A stretch of 64,000 nt of DNA from positions 248,001 through 312,000 of the forward strand of contig JAOZHZ010000004.1 in the NCBI GenBank assembly GCA_026014615.1, in the 5' to 3' direction. Shown piece by piece: positions 17,300-26,703 of the stretch. Source of the DNA: Candidatus Bathyarchaeota archaeon. GTDB lineage: Archaea > Thermoproteota > Bathyarchaeia > Bathyarchaeales > Bathycorpusculaceae. The first letter of the stretch is position 1. Every line of letters begins with the position of its first letter. The notes beneath the pieces were generated by a model. The model was given only the letters and a program-made list of their open reading frames with translations. It was not told the DNA's origin and did no database searches. Position numbers and translations under genes: made by a program.

Positions 17300-17509
17300 A
17301 TGGACTTGAAATTCACAAAACCTATTTATACAAAACAGGATATCGTATTTTATGATGACTGTTCTATGTCAACCGAAAAGTTTATCGCAGATGTTCACGA
17401 AAAACATAAGCAAGACATAGCTGAGATTGTTGAGTTACTGGAAGTTTTAAAGGGATTACAAAAAGAAGAAAAAACAGTATATGAAATCTCTGTAACGAGC
17501 AATTTATAA
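17300..17509 (+). CDS. Hypothetical protein, 69 aa
   Basis: A small acidic protein, MDLKFTKPIYTKQDIVFYDD at the start, followed by a long amphipathic helix (STEKFIADVHEKHKQDIAEI and on through VELLEVLKGLQK) that could dimerise. No Cys or membrane segment. It ends 26 bases before the frameshifted protease gene on the same strand, so it may belong to the same transcript. No family recognised. Confidence 0.5.
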   Translation: MDLKFTKPIYTKQDIVFYDDCSMSTEKFIADVHEKHKQDIAEIVELLEVLKGLQKEEKTVYEISVTSNL

Positions 17510-17535
17510 GTAGATTTAAACAATACCTTTCTTCC

Positions 17536-18578
17536 ATGTCAACTGATGCCACATTTCACAAAATAATAAACACCAATGACTTTCAGGCACATAGAAAACC
17601 GTTGATATTGAACTTGCAGAACATTCTTAATGCTAAAGTTATAACGTACATAGCTAGCCCAGAACACCCTGTTAATTGGATAATGAGTCAAGACGTTATT
17701 TTGTTTGAAGATTTGTTACGTTCTACTGATAGCGCGGAAGAAGGTTATCTTATTATTAACTCAACTGGAGGAGACGGTAATGTCGCTGAAAAAATCATCA
17801 CAATGTGTCGTCAACGGTTCACCAAATCGTTTAAGTCATAGTCCCAAATTTCGCGAAAAGCGCTGCAACTATGATAGCATTAGGAAGTGATGAAATCTTG
17901 ATGGGTTATTTAGCAGAGTTGGGTCCAATTGACCCACAATTAGGAAACCCTATAGGCGGCGTAATACCGGCAAGGTCTTTTATTGATGGTCTTGAACTAA
18001 TAAGAGGCTATATTGCTCAAGGTGATCCTGTTCAGACGTATCTACCAATGTTAGCGCAAATAAGACCAGAAATTATTGCTCAATGCCATAGCGCCATAGA
18101 TGGCGCTCGCGAATTTGCGGAAAAGTGGCTAAAAGAATGTATGCTAAAAGACGACCCCACACAGGCAATAAATGTAGCGAAAATGCTATCTGAAGGCGTG
18201 ACGTACAAATCGCATGGGAAAGTAATAGATTATAATGAAGCACATGATGTGCTGAAACTGAAAGTACAAAAAATAGACCCAAAGTCCGAGTTATGGAGTA
18301 ACATATGGGAGCTTTATTGCAGATCTATTCTTTTCATGCAGCAACAGGGAATCGCAGCTAAACTATTTGAAAGCGAGACTTTATCATTAGCAATGCAGAT
18401 AAAAATGAATGTTATAAAACAACCACAACAGCCACAATTATTACGACCGCCAATTGTACCTACTCGCCCCACTAAACCTATGCAACCTGTTAACTGCGAA
18501 AAAAAGTCAGCTACCCTAAAAGGGTTAACTCCAGAAACATCTGCTTTAACGCCTGACTTGCAGCCTCGAGAAAGATAA
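17536..18578 (+). pseudogene. ClpP-fold serine protease (SDH_sah type), frameshifted
   Basis: Two frames together encode one membrane-protease-like protein. Frame 1 (17536-17841) gives VNWIMSQDVILFEDLL...GYLIINSTGGDGNVAEKII and RQRFTKSFK, then TAG. One base later in phase, from 17835 on, the sequence resumes VIVPNFAKSAATMIALGSDE...ELGPIDPQ, which is what follows in the family; KSAAT holds the expected serine nucleophile. A single missing base in AAG/GTC (17833-17835) explains the break. The rest runs to 18578 with a helical C-terminus and a Pro-rich tail. I see no shift signal that would suggest programmed recoding. The 5' fragment lacks the nucleophile, and the 3' ORF alone begins after it. 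Confidence 0.75.
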
Positions 18579-18801
18579 AGTAATGGGTTCAATATTGGCG
18601 AAAAAAGATTGAGAGAACTGGTAATAAGTAGACAGAACGAAACCTCCATTTATTTTATGGTCTCAGGTACGTTCAGACCAGTTTTTCCTGAGCGAATCTA
18701 TAATCAAAATAATTTGTTAAGAAAGGCACATCAAAATACCCAAAACAGTAATTACATTTAGTTATCCAAAACTGAATGCAAGAAAAATCGAGAGTGGATT
18801 A

Positions 18802-18999
18802 ATGGTTAGACCAAAAGCAAGCTCCTTTGAAGAGGTAGTTAAAGAGTTGCCAAAAACTCTTTGCGACATACCTGCATGTGGTCAGATGGCGAAACTTGTT
18901 GTGGAACATGGGGATTTTTGGCTTTTCTTCTGTCAGAATCATAATCCCAACAAAATGAAGATAGTTTACCCGAAGGCGAAACAAAAGAAAAAGAAATAA
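18802..18999 (+). CDS. Small Cys/His protein, 65 aa
   Basis: MVRPKASSFEEVVKELPKTL, then CDIPACGQMAKLVVEHGD, FFCQNHNPNK and a Lys-rich tail. CxxxxC with a later CxxH is a plausible zinc site, and the pattern resembles single treble-clef style knuckles in archaeal small proteins. Basic C-terminus suggests nucleic acid contact. No family recognised. An AT-rich stretch upstream could hold its promoter. Confidence 0.5.
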   Translation: MVRPKASSFEEVVKELPKTLCDIPACGQMAKLVVEHGDFWLFFCQNHNPNKMKIVYPKAKQKKKK

Positions 19000-19603
19000 A
19001 TTATTTTTACAGGCACGTAATAAGTAGAATTGAGCAGAAAGCTCCTTCAAAAAAGACTGAAAAGCTATTCATCAGCTTGGGAGTGCCACGGAATCTGATG
19101 CTGCAAAAACGGTTGATGGCACAGAAGATTCAGGGAGCGGAACAGTCTTGTGGCGTGGGCTCTGGTTGGGGCTATTCTGAGAAAGTGCCCACTGCAACCG
19201 GCAAACAAGGCAGACACGAACCTATTTGGATGTTAATATCCATTCTATGCAGCAGGATAGAGGGGAGGGGTATGCCGAAAGAAAAGCAGAAAACCAAAGA
19301 AGAATCAGCCTATTTGGGTGCTATTAGTAATAGTATGCAGAAACGATAGGGGGTCTATACCCTATTGGCGAAATTTCAGTCCAAAAGCATTTTGAAACTG
19401 AAAAGCGTAGAGGGGTAGGGGTAGGTCAAAGGTAGCCAACGCCAACCTATTAACTGGGCAGCAGAAAGCAAAACATCAAGCCCACAACGTCGTTGTGCAA
19501 GGTAACATCAAATGAAACAGAGCAGCCAACAACAGCTTAACAGTTAAAGGATAAATTTTAATTATGTCCTGTTAATCACTTAGTCAGCCTTGAGGAAACA
19601 ACC
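19000..19603. other. Intergenic stretch without a confident gene
   Basis: About 600 bases. An open frame at 19077-19349 exists, but its product (Gly/Lys/Gln-rich, no domain) and lack of SD make it doubtful. A short inverted repeat ATAGGG...CCCTAT sits near 19347-19366. No RNA gene is recognised. The last part should hold the ilvC promoter. Confidence 0.3.
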
Positions 19604-20671
19604 ATGGTTAAGATAGACTTTGGTGGCGTACTTGAAGACGTCATCACCCGAAAAGAATTCACAGTCCAAAAAGCACAGGAAGTTTTGAAGGATGAGGTTG
19701 TTGTCTCCCTCGGATACGGCATCCAAGGACAAGCACAATCTCTTAACATGCGAGACAACGGCATAAAAGTCATCATCGGACAGGAAAAAGAAGGCGTATT
19801 CAAAAAGGAATGGGACAAAGCAGTCGCCGACGGATGGGTTCCAGGCGAAAACCTGTTCCCACTCGAAGAAGCAGCAAAAAAAGGCACCCTCAAAATGTTT
19901 CTGCTCACCGACGCCGCACAGAAAGCCTTGTGGCCAAAAATCAAAGCCACCCTCAAAAAAGGCGACGCCCTCTACTTCAGCCACGGCTTTAGCATCGTGT
20001 ACAAAGAACAAACAGGCGTTATCCCACCCGCAGACATCGACGTCATCTTAGTCGCACCCAAAGGTTCAGGCACAAGCGTACGCCGCAACTTCGTCGACGG
20101 CTCAGGCATCAACTGCAGCTTCGTCGTCCACCAAGACGCCACAGGCAAAGCCATGGACCGAGCAAAAGCGCTGGGCATAGCCATCGGCGGAGGATACCTG
20201 TTCCCAACAACGTTCGAGAAAGAAGTCTACAGCGACTTAACCGGCGAACGCGGCACCCTTATGGGCGCGTTGGCAGGCATACTTGAAGCCCAGTACAACA
20301 CTCTGCGCGCAAACGGTCACAGCCCAAGCGAAGCCTTCAACGAAACCGTCGAGGAACTCACCCAAAGCCTCATTCGGCTGGTGGACGAGAACGACATGGA
20401 CTGGATGTACTGCAACTGCAGCGAAACCGCCCGCATCGGCGCACTACGCTGGAAGGAACGTTTCCGCAGCGCAACCCAACCCGTGTTTGACAGCCTCTAC
20501 GAACTCGTAGCGGCAGGCGAAGAAACACGAATCGTACTTGAAAAGAGCAAAGCACCCGACTACCGCCAAAAACTCGCCGACGAACTCAAAGAGATGGGCA
20601 ACAGCGAAATGTGGCGTGCAGGCACAACCGTACGTTCACTGCGTCCAGAAAAACCAAAGAAGCAGGAGTAA
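19604..20671 (+). CDS. ilvC: Ketol-acid reductoisomerase
   Basis: A 355-residue class I enzyme of valine and isoleucine synthesis. The Rossmann motif is read in VVVSLGYGIQGQAQSLNMRD, the NADPH region follows, then the knotted C-terminal domain with DLTGERGTLMGALAGILEAQ and metal-binding acidic residues (D and E of that segment, and E in NCSETARIGA). ATG at 19604 follows GAGGAAAC. It stands alone: ilvB, ilvN and ilvD are absent from the window. It may therefore be a single transcription unit. The DRE-TIM synthase gene nearby at 23 kb could serve a related branched-chain route. Confidence 0.93.
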   Translation: MVKIDFGGVLEDVITRKEFTVQKAQEVLKDEVVVSLGYGIQGQAQSLNMRDNGIKVIIGQEKEGVFKKEWDKAVADGWVPGENLFPLEEAAKKGTLKMFLLTDAAQKALWPKIKATLKKGDALYFSHGFSIVYKEQTGVIPPADIDVILVAPKGSGTSVRRNFVDGSGINCSFVVHQDATGKAMDRAKALGIAIGGGYLFPTTFEKEVYSDLTGERGTLMGALAGILEAQYNTLRANGHSPSEAFNETVEELTQSLIRLVDENDMDWMYCNCSETARIGALRWKERFRSATQPVFDSLYELVAAGEETRIVLEKSKAPDYRQKLADELKEMGNSEMWRAGTTVRSLRPEKPKKQE

Positions 20672-21015
20672 CCACTCCCTTTCTTTTCTTCCCATTTTGT
20701 ACACAACCCAAACTATTCCTAATCTCAACATCTTTTTATGAGGCCGTTTTGGTGCAAAGTCTTTTAAGCGCCATGAATGCAAATTATACTTGTGAATTTA
20801 CATGCCTTCACTTGAAAAGAAGAACAAAGCCAAGAAAGCTAAACACGCCGCGAAAACTGGCAAAAAATAAACGCCAAACCTGCGCAATCACCTCTGGACA
20901 AACACATAACAAGAACCAGCTATTTTCTTGCATTTTTCCACTGTTTTCCTCAATAACAGCATCAAATTCTTAACCCTTATAAGCCAAAATCTGCTTAACT
21001 AACTATTGTCTGCTT
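20672..21015. other. Intergenic stretch, mostly non-coding
   Basis: Contains TATA-like TTTTTATGAGG near 20731 and a possible micro-gene at 20802 (listed separately). The remainder is A/C-rich with no recognised RNA. Confidence 0.3.
20802..20870 (+). CDS. Possible basic micropeptide, 22 aa
   Basis: ATG at 20802 opens a 22-codon frame, MPSLEKKNKAKKAKHAAKTG followed by two Lys and TAA. It is strongly basic and lies about 45 bases after a TTTTAAG box, so it could be a leaderless or short-leader small gene. Lysine-rich composition in A-rich sequence can arise by chance, so confidence is low. Confidence 0.25.
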   Translation: MPSLEKKNKAKKAKHAAKTGKK

Positions 21016-21801
21016 ATGTCAACTAAAAAAACCTCAGCGGTTGCCCTGCAGGTCGGAAACATTCTCGCTTTTATCGCCACCCTAATCGTCAACGGGTTAG
21101 TCAGCACCACCACAATTCTGGGCGGAAGAACCACTGCAGAAGTTAGTGACCAATACTTCACCCTCATCACACCCGCGGGCTACGTGTTCTCCATCTGGAG
21201 CATAATCTACATCCTACTGGGCGTTTTTGTGGTTTACCAAGCCTTGCCCAGCCAACGCGGCAAGCCGTTTCAGAGGCAAATTTCAGGGCTGTTCATACTC
21301 AGCAGCATCTTTAACATCGGCTGGATTTTCCTGTGGCAATACAACTACATCTCGGTTTCCGTCGTGCTCATGATGGCGTTGTTTGCCACGTTAATTGCAA
21401 TTTACCTGCGTTTGGAAATCGGCAAATCAGACGCGCCGCTCAGAGAAAAATTAGCTTTACACCTACCCTTTAGCGTGTATTTTGGGTGGATAACAGTTGC
21501 CGCAGCTGCAAACGTAGCCGCCGCCTTATCCTACGCAGGCTGGATCCAGTGGACTCCTGACGACGCCGTGTGGGGAATTGTTGCCGCCGCCGTAGTTCTC
21601 GCCGTTGCCCTAACAGTCATTGCCACCCGAAGAGACATCGCCTACGGGTTAGTCATCATCTGGGCGCTGATAGGCATAGCAGTAAACCAGAGCGCCGTAC
21701 CCGAAATCGTGTACACCGCCGAGATAGGTGCGGCAGTTATTGCAGTGGTTTTAGTCGTTTCAGTTATTGTTGGAAGACGAAAAAACAGCAAGTACCGGTA
21801 A
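21016..21801 (+). CDS. TspO/MBR-related membrane protein
   Basis: A 261-residue membrane protein with about seven hydrophobic helices. The N-terminal half resembles the tryptophan-rich sensory protein group: FTLITPAGYVFSIWSIIYIL, then FNIGWIFLWQYNY and PFSVYFGWITVAA, with conserved Trp and aromatic residues. TspO proteins bind porphyrins and lipids and are about 160 residues; this is a longer relative with two or three extra helices and a basic tail GRRKNSKYR. The TATA-like CTTATAAG lies upstream near 20977. Its role here is unknown. Confidence 0.7.
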   Translation: MSTKKTSAVALQVGNILAFIATLIVNGLVSTTTILGGRTTAEVSDQYFTLITPAGYVFSIWSIIYILLGVFVVYQALPSQRGKPFQRQISGLFILSSIFNIGWIFLWQYNYISVSVVLMMALFATLIAIYLRLEIGKSDAPLREKLALHLPFSVYFGWITVAAAANVAAALSYAGWIQWTPDDAVWGIVAAAVVLAVALTVIATRRDIAYGLVIIWALIGIAVNQSAVPEIVYTAEIGAAVIAVVLVVSVIVGRRKNSKYR

Positions 21802-21873
21802 CCCGCGTTTGCAGGGGCATTTTTGGCTAAACTAATATGTCCCTTCGCCGTATAATGTTGCGCGGGGAAAAAC

Positions 21874-22902
21874 GTGGCACGATCATCTGTTTCCGAAGTT
21901 GAGGGCTTACCGCAGCAAATCCGAGTTTCCGTGGGATCAGCCATAGCCATAGGACTACTAGATGGTAAGCTGGACGCGCAGCCCACAACCGCTTACCTTA
22001 TGACCTACAAAGAGGGCAAATGCACCGCCAACTGCGGGTTCTGCCCCCAAGCCAAAGGCAGCCAAGCCAAAACCGAACTGCTCTCACGAGTCACATGGCC
22101 AGCGTTCAACACAAAAAACGTCATCAACCACCTTCAGACCGCAACGAAAGCAGGCACAATCAGACGCGTATGCGTTCAAACCCTCAATTACCCTGAAGTC
22201 TTCACCGAAGTGTACGGGTTCGTTAAAGCCCTAAAAACACAGGTCTCCGTGCCTGTTTCTGTCAGTTGTCAACCGTTGAACAGTCAGAACCTGTGGAAAC
22301 TGTCTGATGCAGGAGCCGACAGGGTAGGCATAGCCGTGGATACAGCAACCGAAAGCCTGTTTGAAAAAGTTAAAGGCGCCGATGTAGGTGGACCCTACAA
22401 GTGGCAGGAAGAATTCACGCTGCTACGCACCACCATAGGCATCTTCGGCGAGGGCAACGTCAGCACCCACCTCATAGTTGGGCTAGGAGAAACAGAGCAA
22501 GAAGCCGCCTACCTACTGCAAATGTGCGTAGACACAGGAATCTTGCCTGCCGTCTTCGCCTTCACACCAGTCAAAGGAACCGCCCTGTCAACAAAACCCA
22601 AACCCGAAGTGGAAACATACCGGCACATACAGTTAGCACGCTACCTCATCGTAAACGCCTTCACCCGATTCAACGAAATGAAATTCACCCCCACAGGAGA
22701 AACCGCGGAATTCGGCGTCGCAAAAGACACTCTGGCACAGGTGGTGGAATCGGGAAAACCCTTCTTGACATCAGGGTGCCCAGACTGCAACCGACCCTTC
22801 TACAACGAAAAACCCAGCGGACCTATCTACAACTACCCCCGAAACCTAACCCCAACAGAAACCGCACAGATAAAACAGCAACTACAAAAATACATAGAAT
22901 AA
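21874..22902 (+). CDS. Radical SAM protein, BioB/LipS-like
   Basis: A 342-residue radical SAM enzyme with the cluster motif CTANCGFC (CxxxCxxC) near residue 50. It continues with a biotin-synthase-like barrel: VCVQTLNYPEVF, VSVSCQPLN, RVGIAVDTATESLF and STHLIVGLGETEQEA. A second Cys pair, TSGCPDCNRPFYNE near the C-terminus, could hold an auxiliary cluster. Archaeal lipoyl synthases of the LipS1/LipS2 type are BioB-like radical SAM pairs; a lipoate-ligase gene lies 1.6 kb away, so a sulfur-insertion role in lipoyl synthesis is attractive, but only one such protein is here. Other BioB-like functions remain possible. It starts with GTG or ATG region at 21874 close to the preceding operon end. 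Confidence 0.6.
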   Translation: MARSSVSEVEGLPQQIRVSVGSAIAIGLLDGKLDAQPTTAYLMTYKEGKCTANCGFCPQAKGSQAKTELLSRVTWPAFNTKNVINHLQTATKAGTIRRVCVQTLNYPEVFTEVYGFVKALKTQVSVPVSVSCQPLNSQNLWKLSDAGADRVGIAVDTATESLFEKVKGADVGGPYKWQEEFTLLRTTIGIFGEGNVSTHLIVGLGETEQEAAYLLQMCVDTGILPAVFAFTPVKGTALSTKPKPEVETYRHIQLARYLIVNAFTRFNEMKFTPTGETAEFGVAKDTLAQVVESGKPFLTSGCPDCNRPFYNEKPSGPIYNYPRNLTPTETAQIKQQLQKYIE

Positions 22903-22918
22903 AAAGAAAAAAAGTTGG

Positions 22919-24265
22919 TTAGGTGGAAACAGGCGTCAACGTTTTGCCTTTGCTTTGACCAGGCTGAGGCGGCCTTGGTTTTTGCCGTGTAACCTGCTCA
23001 ACTAACCGCCAGAACTCGGGCAAAACTTTACCTTTTTGCAGGTCCCGCAGCAGCTTCTTGACCTGATAAAACGTCATCTGCGCTTCGCCTTTGTCAAGGC
23101 TTTCTTGCGGACCCTTAACGTGACGCAATATCTCGTCGATTTGCCTTGGCGAAGCTCGAACACCTGCCTTTTCCAACAGCCCCTGCAGTAGTGTTTGCCC
23201 CGTGTTTCTGCCTACGAACAGGGCAGTTTCGCGTCCGACGATTTCAGGCGGAAACGGCTCAAACATAAGCGGGTGAGCCAACATGCCCTCCACGTGCTCG
23301 TCAACCTCATGTGAGAAAGTGTTGTCGCCCACTATGGGTTTGTGGAACTGAATGGGCAACGCAAACGACTTCTCCGTCAACTGAGCCAGCCGGTAAATGC
23401 GCTCCAGATCTATGCCCGTGTCAATGTTATAAAGCAACTCAAGCGCGGTAACAACCTCTTCAAAAGGCGCCAGCCCCGCACGTTCACCAAACCCAACCAT
23501 CGTGGTGTGCAGGTAACTTACGCCTTCCTCCACCGACGCCAACGTATTCGCCGTGCCTAAACCAAAATCGTTATGACAATGAACCGAAAGCGGCACATTC
23601 TTCCGCACTTCCTCAGAAAGACCATCCCGAACATGCCCCATCAAGTAACGCATAGCAAGAGGCCTAAGAAAACCCACCGTGTCAGCAATGCCAAGCTTAG
23701 AGGCACCCGCCGCGGCTACAGCTTCAAAAATTTCCAGAATCTGATCCAGAGGTGTGCGGCTGCCGTCGGAAAGCACAAAATTCACCGTCAACCCATGCTT
23801 CCTAGCGTACTCAACGCTTTCCACAATGTGTTTAGTGGCTTCTTCCCTGCTCATCTGCAAACGATACTGCAGGTTCAACCCGTTAATGGGCGTTTCAATG
23901 TTAATCTCCTTCATACCCACATCCATACATGCATCCACGTGAGCTTTAGTAGCGGCTGAGGACGCGGTTAGGGTGGCTTTCCCAAAAGACTCGTTCATTA
24001 TGCGTTTAACGCCGCGCTTTTCTTCTTCACTTAAACCCGGAAAACCCAAGTTTATAACGGACACACCTGATTCATCCATCATTTTGGCGAGTTTCAGCTT
24101 CTCCACGTAAGTCAAAAAGACCATCGGCGCTTTGAGTCCTTCGCGGAAGGTTTCATCCACCATGTAGACCCTATCGGGCAGTTTCGGCGGCAGATTCTTA
24201 CGGAGACGGTTATAGTTGGCAATTAAACCTTGTGCCTCAAGCTTCTTGAATATAGTCTTCCTCAT
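22919..24265 (-). CDS. DRE-TIM metallolyase (isopropylmalate/homocitrate synthase-like)
   Basis: A TIM-barrel protein of the HMGL-like/LeuA superfamily. The catalytic start motif reads VDETFREG (DRE position altered to DETFREG), and the metal-binding HCHNDFGLGTANTLASVEEG is intact, followed by GFGERAGLAPFEEV. The C-terminal 130 residues are helical and end in a Pro/Lys-rich tail, with no LeuA allosteric domain. Such enzymes condense acetyl-CoA with 2-oxo acids; citramalate, isopropylmalate and homocitrate synthases cannot be separated by eye here. A GTG three codons upstream (24274) is an alternative start. It is convergent with the radical SAM gene and divergent from lplA. Confidence 0.8.
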   Translation of the reverse strand: MRKTIFKKLEAQGLIANYNRLRKNLPPKLPDRVYMVDETFREGLKAPMVFLTYVEKLKLAKMMDESGVSVINLGFPGLSEEEKRGVKRIMNESFGKATLTASSAATKAHVDACMDVGMKEINIETPINGLNLQYRLQMSREEATKHIVESVEYARKHGLTVNFVLSDGSRTPLDQILEIFEAVAAAGASKLGIADTVGFLRPLAMRYLMGHVRDGLSEEVRKNVPLSVHCHNDFGLGTANTLASVEEGVSYLHTTMVGFGERAGLAPFEEVVTALELLYNIDTGIDLERIYRLAQLTEKSFALPIQFHKPIVGDNTFSHEVDEHVEGMLAHPLMFEPFPPEIVGRETALFVGRNTGQTLLQGLLEKAGVRASPRQIDEILRHVKGPQESLDKGEAQMTFYQVKKLLRDLQKGKVLPEFWRLVEQVTRQKPRPPQPGQSKGKTLTPVST

Positions 24266-24314
24266 CAGTTGCACAGTCCAATCCTATAAGTCGGGTTAGC
24301 TATGTTGATAGTTC

Positions 24315-24430
24315 ACGGGCACTTATATAAAAATTGCATGTGCAACCATACAGCCGCTGTTTCCAACAAAAAACTTTGACCTGATTCACTCATGAAGTCT
24401 CGCAAGGCAGATTCAATCGGTTTATATGGC
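24315..24430. promoter_or_regulatory. Divergent promoter region between DRE-TIM synthase and lplA
   Basis: A TATA-like TTTTTATATAAG (minus strand, complement of 24321-24332) stands about 50 bases before the synthase start, and TTTATATGG (plus strand, 24420-24428) about 45 bases before lplA. Both fit archaeal core promoters. Confidence 0.45.
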
Positions 24431-24469
24431 AAGACCTCCTTTTCAACACGCAACAGGAGCAGAAAAGGC

Positions 24470-25282
24470 ATGAACACATGGCGCATACTTAAACTGGAAA
24501 CCCACAACGCAGCCATGAACATGGCAATCGATGAAGCCATCTTGCGGTCACACGCCGCTGGAGAAAACCCAAACACATTGAGGTTTTACCGCTGGAACCC
24601 CTCCGCGGTCTCTATCGGCAGATTCCAAAACCCCGAAAAAGAGCTGCTTTTGGAAAACTGCAAAAAACTTGGCGTAGACGTAATACGCAGAATCAGCGGC
24701 GGAGGCACCGTCTACCACGACGCAAAAGGCGAGGTCACCTACAGCGTAATTGCCAAAACCGAGGATTTTGGAACAAACGACATAGCCCAAGTTTACTCCA
24801 AAATCTACGCCGCCATAAGCGAAGCCCTGCGCATGCTGGGAATCGCCTCAGATTACAGTTCAGGAAACGCCAAAAACTGCCCCAACCTCACCGTCAACGG
24901 CAAAAAAATCAGCGGCAGCGCCCAAGCCAACAAGGGCGGCGTGGTTTTGCAGCATGGCACGTTGCTTATGGATGTGGACCTGCCACGGATGTTCACGTTG
25001 CTTCGGGTGCCATGGGCAAACAGCTGCATGCAAGTCGTGCAAGTTGCGGAACGAAAAATCACCAGCGTCAAGCAAGAAGTGGGGCATGAGGTGACGCCCG
25101 AGACGGCAGTGAACGCAATTGCTCACGGGTTTGCGGTAGCTTTGAATATGCAAGTAGTAGAGGATGTACAATCCATGTCTGACCAGCTAACGCCCAAAGA
25201 GAAGAAGCTTGCTGAGAAGCTTTACAGGGAAAGGTTTGCCACTGAAGAGTGGAATTTGGAAGGTAAAAGCACGATGGCTTAA
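24470..25282 (+). CDS. lplA: Lipoate--protein ligase A family
   Basis: A 270-residue BPL/LplA/LipB-fold enzyme that attaches lipoate (or octanoate) to a lysine of acceptor proteins such as glycine-cleavage H protein or 2-oxoacid dehydrogenases. Family motifs: the N-terminal WRILKLETHNAAMNMAIDEA, then RFYRWNPSAVSIGRFQ, RRISGGGTVYHD, and NLTVNGKKISGSAQ, where the Lys contacts the adenylate. The start is set at ATG 24470, which has ACAGGAG 10 bases upstream; an earlier in-frame ATG at 24392 would add 26 basic residues and overlap the promoter. The C-terminal helix beginning EKKLAEKLYRERF is a short version of the accessory domain. Its stop overlaps the cysS stop. Confidence 0.88.
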   Translation: MNTWRILKLETHNAAMNMAIDEAILRSHAAGENPNTLRFYRWNPSAVSIGRFQNPEKELLLENCKKLGVDVIRRISGGGTVYHDAKGEVTYSVIAKTEDFGTNDIAQVYSKIYAAISEALRMLGIASDYSSGNAKNCPNLTVNGKKISGSAQANKGGVVLQHGTLLMDVDLPRMFTLLRVPWANSCMQVVQVAERKITSVKQEVGHEVTPETAVNAIAHGFAVALNMQVVEDVQSMSDQLTPKEKKLAEKLYRERFATEEWNLEGKSTMA

Positions 25283-26703
25283 GCTTTTTCCCGTTTCCAT
25301 CGTACACCTTGCGCTGTATCCTCAATGGTTATGCCCATGTCTTTGAGTTGCTGGCGTAGGGCGTCGGCGGTTTTCCAGTCTTTGACGTTGCGGGCTTCCT
25401 GACGTTTCTTGATGAGTTCTTCTGCTTCTGCGGGAAGGGCTTCTTCTGTGGATTTGGGGATTACACCTAAAACCTTGTCGTATTCGTCAATTATTGTGGA
25501 GACTGTTTCTACGTCCTGTTTACTCAACTCGTCCGCGTCCAGCATGTTGTTGATTTCCCGCACGAACTCAAATAGGGCTGCCAGTGCAACGTTGATGTTG
25601 AGGTCGTCGTCCATGGCTTCTCCAAAACAAATCTGAAGCCTGTCGGTTAACAGGGTAAGTTTGTCTGGGTTGCCTTTGCCGTTTGCGTCTTTGAGTCGGC
25701 GTTGCAGGTTTGCGAGGCGTTCTATGGCTCCTTTTGCGGCGTCTAACCCGTCGAAGGTGAAGTTGAATTGCTGTCGATAATGTGTGCTCAACAGTAAATA
25801 CCGAATTGCCAGCGGGTCAAGCCCTTTCGCGAGGAGGTCGCGTAGTGTGTAGAAGTTGCCGAGGCGTTTGGCCATTTTTTTGCCTTCTACCAGCAGGTGC
25901 TCGTTATGCATCCAGTAGTGCACAAACGGTTTGCCTGTGGCTGCTTGGCTTTGGGCGATTTCGTTTTCGTGGTGGGGGAACATGTTGTCTACGCCGCCGC
26001 AGTGAATGTCAAACGTTTCGCTCAGATACTTCATACTCATGGCAGAGCATTCGATGTGCCAGCCTGGTCTGCCTTTGCCGAGTTCAGTTTCCCAGAAAAC
26101 GTCGCCATCTTCAGGTGACCATACTTTCCAGAGAGCGAAGTCTTGGGCTTCTTCTTTGGCGTATTCGTCTTGGCTGACTCGGGCGCCTGCTTTGAGTTCG
26201 CCTACGCGGATGTGGCTGAGTTTACCATAGTCAGGGAACTTGTTGATAGCAAAGTATATGCTGCCATCTTCACCGCGGTACGCGAAGCCTTTGTCGAGGA
26301 GGGCTTTGATGAGTTGGACCATTTCGGGGATGTGGTCGGTTGCGCGTGGGTACACGGCTGCGGGTTCGATGTTGAGGGCTTTGATGTCTTCAAAGAAGGC
26401 TTTAGCGTAAAAGTCCGTGTATTCTCGCAGGGGTTTGCCCTGTTTTTGGCTGCCTTTGATGGTTTTGTCGTCTACGTCGGTGAGGTTCATGACTTGGGTG
26501 ACTTTGAGTCCGCGGTGTTGCAGCCAACGTTTCAGCAGGTCTTCGAAGATGAAGGCGCGGAAGTTGCCGATGTGCGCGTAATCGTAAATTGTGGGTCCAC
26601 AAGTGTACATACCCACTTGTCCTGCGGTAATCGTCTCAAATGGTTCTTTCTGGCGCGTTAACGTGTTAAAAAGCTTAATTTCCGTGGCTGCTGGTTTGCT
26701 CAT
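25279..26703 (-). CDS. cysS: Cysteinyl-tRNA synthetase
   Basis: A 474-residue class I aminoacyl-tRNA synthetase. The HIGH motif is read as AHIGNFRAF near residue 40, zinc ligands include CGPTIYDY at residue 35 and the later CSAM and HENE segments, and KMSK is KKMAKRLGNF near 268. The anticodon-binding helical domain fills residues 320-474. Its start lies within the end of the DMT-family transporter gene (about 29 bases of overlap on the same strand), so the two may be translationally linked. Stops of cysS and lplA overlap by four bases. Confidence 0.93.
   Translation of the reverse strand: MSKPAATEIKLFNTLTRQKEPFETITAGQVGMYTCGPTIYDYAHIGNFRAFIFEDLLKRWLQHRGLKVTQVMNLTDVDDKTIKGSQKQGKPLREYTDFYAKAFFEDIKALNIEPAAVYPRATDHIPEMVQLIKALLDKGFAYRGEDGSIYFAINKFPDYGKLSHIRVGELKAGARVSQDEYAKEEAQDFALWKVWSPEDGDVFWETELGKGRPGWHIECSAMSMKYLSETFDIHCGGVDNMFPHHENEIAQSQAATGKPFVHYWMHNEHLLVEGKKMAKRLGNFYTLRDLLAKGLDPLAIRYLLLSTHYRQQFNFTFDGLDAAKGAIERLANLQRRLKDANGKGNPDKLTLLTDRLQICFGEAMDDDLNINVALAALFEFVREINNMLDADELSKQDVETVSTIIDEYDKVLGVIPKSTEEALPAEAEELIKKRQEARNVKDWKTADALRQQLKDMGITIEDTAQGVRWKREKA

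Noticed and set aside
17827-17841. Programmed frameshift in the protease
   Set aside because: The bases G TTT AAG do not allow tandem -1 slippage with re-pairing; a deletion or error is simpler.
19077-19349. 90-codon open frame between the 18.8 kb gene and ilvC
   Set aside because: No domain, no Shine-Dalgarno site and biased composition; probably chance.
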